Of a stretch of 8,934 nucleotides of DNA, positions 6,896 to 8,934 are shown one piece after another (the first letter of the stretch is position 1; every line of letters starts with the position of its first letter). Both the position numbers and the translations under genes were made by a program. The DNA is from FW021-bin31 sp964467635 (lineage in GTDB: Bacteria; Bacteroidota; Bacteroidia; Chitinophagales; Chitinophagaceae): the NCBI GenBank assembly GCA_964467635.1, contig CAYXRN010000132.1, positions 1 to 8,934 of the forward strand, read 5' to 3'. The notes below the pieces were generated by a model. The model was not told the DNA's origin. It did no database searches and saw only the letters and a program-made list of their open reading frames with translations.

Positions 6896-8302
6896 ATGAA
6901 AAGGAATATGCGTAAATATTATAAACTGGCATTGATACCGGCTGTCTTGTTTATGGTTCAGTCCTGCTTCGTCGCCAAAGTGTATGAACGACCGGACGTA
7001 AAGACGCAAGCCCTGTACCGTATGGACCACCACCCTGCGGACAGCACGTCAATTGCCGACCTTCCCTGGCAGGAAGTGTTTACTGACACGCTTTTACAAG
7101 GTTATATTGAAAAAGCCCTGAATAACAACCTGGACGTCCGTATAGCCATACAACACATCAACAGTGCGGAAGCCTATCTGAAACAGGGGAAAGCCGGTAA
7201 CCTGCCCACCGTGAACGCGCAGGGCAACTATACTTTGCTCAATCCGTCGGAATACAGCCAGTACGCCGGCACAGGCGAGGACGTTATCAATCAGTTCGAC
7301 CTGACGGCTTCTCTTTCCTGGGAAGCCGATATCTGGGGAAAGATCCGCAGCCAGAAGCGGGCGTTTAAAGCAAAATATTTACAGTCTGTCGCGGCCCAAA
7401 AAGCCGTACAAACAAAACTGATTGCTTCCGTAGCCTCCCTGTATTATCAGCTGCTGGCCCTGGACAAGCAGGCCGCCATAGCAGAGACCTCCATTGAAAA
7501 CCGAAAAAACAGCCTCGAAGTAACCAAGGCCCTTAAAAAAGCGGGGAAGGTTACCGGTGTCGCCATAAAACAAATGGAAGCGCAAATTTATAACGCGCAG
7601 ATTATTTTGGTGAACCTGCAACAAAACATCCGGCTGCTTGAGAATACCTTCAGCATTCTGCTGGCCGAACCGCCACATTCCATCACCAGAAGTGATTTGG
7701 ACCAGCAGCACATCAACGCCGGACTCCAAACCGGCGTACCGGCCTTGTTGCTGGAAAACCGCCCGGATGTGGTAGCCGCGGAATACAACCTGATGAATGC
7801 CTTCGAATTAACCAATGTAGCTAAAGCCAATTTCTACCCCTCGTTGACCTTGACGGCCTCCGCCGGTTTCACCAGTTTCGAGCTGGAAAACTGGTTCAGT
7901 GCCAACGCCCTCTTTTCTTCCGTCGCTGCCGGATTGTTTCAACCCATATTGAATGGCCGGAAGATACGCACGCAATACGAGGTGGCTCATTCCCAGCAGG
8001 AGATCGCCTTGCTGAATTATAAAAAGACCCTTTTGCAGGCCGGGGAAGAAGTATCCGATGCCCTTGAAAGTTACCAGTCGACCACTAAAGTAATCGACAT
8101 ACAGAAAAAACAAGTGGAAGCGCTGTTACAGGCCACCGACTACTCGCAACAACTGCTAAAATACGGATTAGCCAATTACCTGGAAGTGCTTACAGCGCGC
8201 CAGCAGGCGTTAAGCGCGCAACTTCAGTTAGTGGATTCCAGGTATCAGCAGCTGAATTCCATGGTCACCCTTTATCAGGCGTTGGGCGGGGGTTGGCGCT
8301 AA
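6896..8302 (+). CDS. RND efflux outer-membrane factor (OprM/NodT type), lipoprotein
   Basis: This 468-residue protein forms the trimeric outer-membrane channel and periplasmic tunnel of the pump. The signal peptide ends in the lipobox VQSC (Cys24), so the mature protein is lipidated like OprM. Two outer-membrane-efflux repeats are visible, about 65-250 and about 283-465. The second begins with LLENRPDVVAAEYNL (Arg289-Pro290-Asp291) and AKANFYPSLTL, both characteristic. It ends in LYQALGGGWR, the usual C-terminal end of this family, so the gene is complete. It starts 3 bases after the pump stop codon, indicating tight translational linkage. A second in-frame ATG at 6908 (Met5) would give nearly the same signal peptide; the first is retained because it keeps more positive charge. 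No terminator follows: the group II intron-like element begins 19 bases after its stop. Confidence 0.95.
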   Translation: MKRNMRKYYKLALIPAVLFMVQSCFVAKVYERPDVKTQALYRMDHHPADSTSIADLPWQEVFTDTLLQGYIEKALNNNLDVRIAIQHINSAEAYLKQGKAGNLPTVNAQGNYTLLNPSEYSQYAGTGEDVINQFDLTASLSWEADIWGKIRSQKRAFKAKYLQSVAAQKAVQTKLIASVASLYYQLLALDKQAAIAETSIENRKNSLEVTKALKKAGKVTGVAIKQMEAQIYNAQIILVNLQQNIRLLENTFSILLAEPPHSITRSDLDQQHINAGLQTGVPALLLENRPDVVAAEYNLMNAFELTNVAKANFYPSLTLTASAGFTSFELENWFSANALFSSVAAGLFQPILNGRKIRTQYEVAHSQQEIALLNYKKTLLQAGEEVSDALESYQSTTKVIDIQKKQVEALLQATDYSQQLLKYGLANYLEVLTARQQALSAQLQLVDSRYQQLNSMVTLYQALGGGWR

Positions 8303-8309
8303 ACAGTAG

Positions 8310-8321
8310 CAGCGGTATGGC
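8310..8321 (+). other. Putative intron-binding sites (IBS2/IBS1) at the intron insertion point
   Basis: The bases directly before the proposed intron start are AGCGG (8311-8315, IBS2) and TATGGC (8316-8321, IBS1). AGCGG is perfectly complementary to CCGCT at 8493-8497. TATGGC can pair with GTTATA at 8544-8549 (four standard and two G-U pairs). This is the pairing expected between a group II intron and its 5' exon. The pairings were found by eye and short matches can arise by chance. Confidence 0.45.
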
Positions 8322-8477
8322 GTGTGTAAGCCATCCCCTTTTAGCCAGAAACTACAGCTGGCTGTTCGATTTTCCGGCGAATTACGATCGGGTAACCGCC
8401 GCGAGTCAGCTCCTTGCATTTCGCTTTCTGCGATGTCCTGGTCTCCCGGAAGGCCAGCTTCAATCTTGCAGTTTTAC

Positions 8478-8561
8478 CAAACAGCCGTACCACCGCTCAT
8501 GCTTTGATTCCCTTTTTATTCGGAAAACGTCTGTTTGTGGGATGTTATATCAAGTCATCTC
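8478..8561 (+). other. Putative exon-recognition module of the intron (EBS2 helix and EBS1 hairpin)
   Basis: A 7-pair stem CAAACAG/CTGTTTG (8478-8484 with 8531-8537) encloses CCGCT (8493-8497), the EBS2 candidate. It is followed after one base by a second stem, GGGATG/CATCTC (8539-8544 with 8556-8561), whose 11-base loop carries the EBS1 candidate TTATA. Two neighbouring helices, one holding EBS2 and one presenting EBS1 in a terminal loop about 225 bases from the 5' end, match the layout of group II domain I. Stems are read directly; the EBS assignment is inference. Confidence 0.45.
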
Positions 8562-8752
8562 CCCTGTGCATTCGTCGAGCAGCACCTCCCCGGATGCACG
8601 TTTCAATCTTACCGGAGGGAGCCCCCTCTCATCAATACAGCAAGCTGTAGCCTTCGGCTAAGCCAAAGCTCATGCGGTTGAAAATAAGCAACAGACAGCG
8701 GTCCTAGAAGCGGATAAGCGAGGTAAAAGCTCATAATGGGTCACAAACTGGC

Positions 8753-8800
8753 TGTGCCCCCATCAGCCATCGTCATGGCAACCGGTAAGCACGGGGGCCA
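8753..8800 (+). other. Compound hairpin near the end of the intron 5' half (domain II/III-like)
   Basis: GCCCCC (8756-8761) pairs with GGGGGC (8793-8798), and two further pairs follow across a bulged T8755 (T8753-A8800, G8754-C8799). Inside lies a perfect 5-pair hairpin GCCAT-CGTC-ATGGC (8766-8779). A strong compound hairpin just before the region where domain IV should open would suit domain II or III; the exact domain is not assignable without the 3' half. Confidence 0.45.
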
Positions 8801-8934
8801 TCAAAAGCAGTTGAACAACAAATCTTAATGAATTATCTATCGTTCCAATTAGCTTTATATGCAAGCATCCTGTAAAATGCACCCAACGAAACATCACTCA
8901 TTGCTTGTGCCAAACAATGATTTTTCATTATGTT

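Larger units (their letters stand above)
8322..8934 (+). mobile_element. Group II intron, 5' part (domains I to III), cut by the window end
   Basis: No credible protein is encoded in these 613 bases, but they are rich in RNA-like structure. The element begins with GTGTG, the group II 5' splice-site pattern GTGYG. Hairpins in order: 8343-8348/8358-8363 (AGCCAG/CTGGCT), 8438-8441/8454-8457, 8478-8484/8531-8537 (7 perfect pairs), 8539-8544/8556-8561 with an 11-base loop, 8566-8574/8591-8599 (9 pairs), 8614-8619/8624-8629, 8644-8652/8656-8663, and 8753-8761/8793-8800 enclosing GCCAT-CGTC-ATGGC (8766-8779). ATCGGGTA at 8387-8394 matches a conserved domain I segment I recall from the Lactococcus Ll.LtrB intron. 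About 600 bases of RNA before the reverse-transcriptase frame in domain IV is normal, so that gene probably starts at or beyond the window edge. Domain V and the 3' end are not visible, so the class cannot be assigned. Confidence 0.7.

Noticed and set aside
8566..8600. GTGCA at 8566 considered as an alternative 5' end of the intron.
   Set aside because: These bases form one arm of a 9-pair hairpin, and upstream sequence from 8322 already shows the expected domain I features and guide pairings.
8459..8610. A 9-base direct repeat TTCAATCTT at 8459-8467 and 8602-8610.
   Set aside because: Too short and only two copies; it is not a CRISPR or target-site duplication, and chance within a 600-base region is plausible.
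8322..8650. Two further short forward frames (8322-8507 and 8414-8650).
   Set aside because: They overlap one another and the intron structure, with no family resemblance or plausible start signal.
8293..8661. A 122-codon forward reading frame overlapping the end of the outer-membrane-factor gene.
   Set aside because: It begins inside the conserved C-terminal end of that gene, runs through the hairpins of the intron-like element, has a non-protein-like composition and has no recognisable domain. Chance open frame in a structured RNA.

Overview
The window looks like chromosomal DNA from a Bacteroidota bacterium, plausibly of the Chitinophagaceae or Sphingobacteriales type. The evidence is a DUF4369-plus-TlpA thioredoxin lipoprotein, a GbsR/MarR-type regulator beside a lipoprotein-anchored RND efflux pump, weak Shine-Dalgarno sites, and promoter-like TAnnTTTG boxes. 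The family-level guess is an inference from gene style, not from a marker gene.

Left part (1-2019): the first 17 codons of dnaK run leftward out of the window. A divergent intergenic region of about 316 bases (54-369) separates dnaK from a rightward pair: a thiol-disulfide oxidoreductase lipoprotein (TlpA/ResA-like) and an O6-alkylguanine-DNA alkyltransferase (ogt), 9 bases apart and probably cotranscribed.

Middle (2020-8302): a compact, probably single-transcript drug-efflux operon. It encodes a MarR/GbsR-like regulator, a periplasmic adaptor lipoprotein, an RND inner-membrane pump with the proton-relay residues intact, and an outer-membrane factor lipoprotein. Gaps between these genes are 8, 6 and 3 bases. 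A perfect 6+6+6 inverted repeat lies just upstream of the -7-like box in front of the regulator and is a good candidate autoregulatory operator. The three transport proteins would form a tripartite pump spanning both membranes.

Right end (8303-8934): no convincing protein gene, but a densely structured RNA-like region. It starts with GTGTG 19 bases after the outer-membrane-factor stop codon. It contains a long series of hairpins, an ATCGGGTA segment as in known group II intron domain I, and two segments able to pair with the 11 bases just upstream (EBS/IBS logic). I interpret it as the 5' half of a group II intron, cut by the window edge before its reverse-transcriptase reading frame. This is the most interesting element in the window; the rest is well-understood biology in a clean arrangement.
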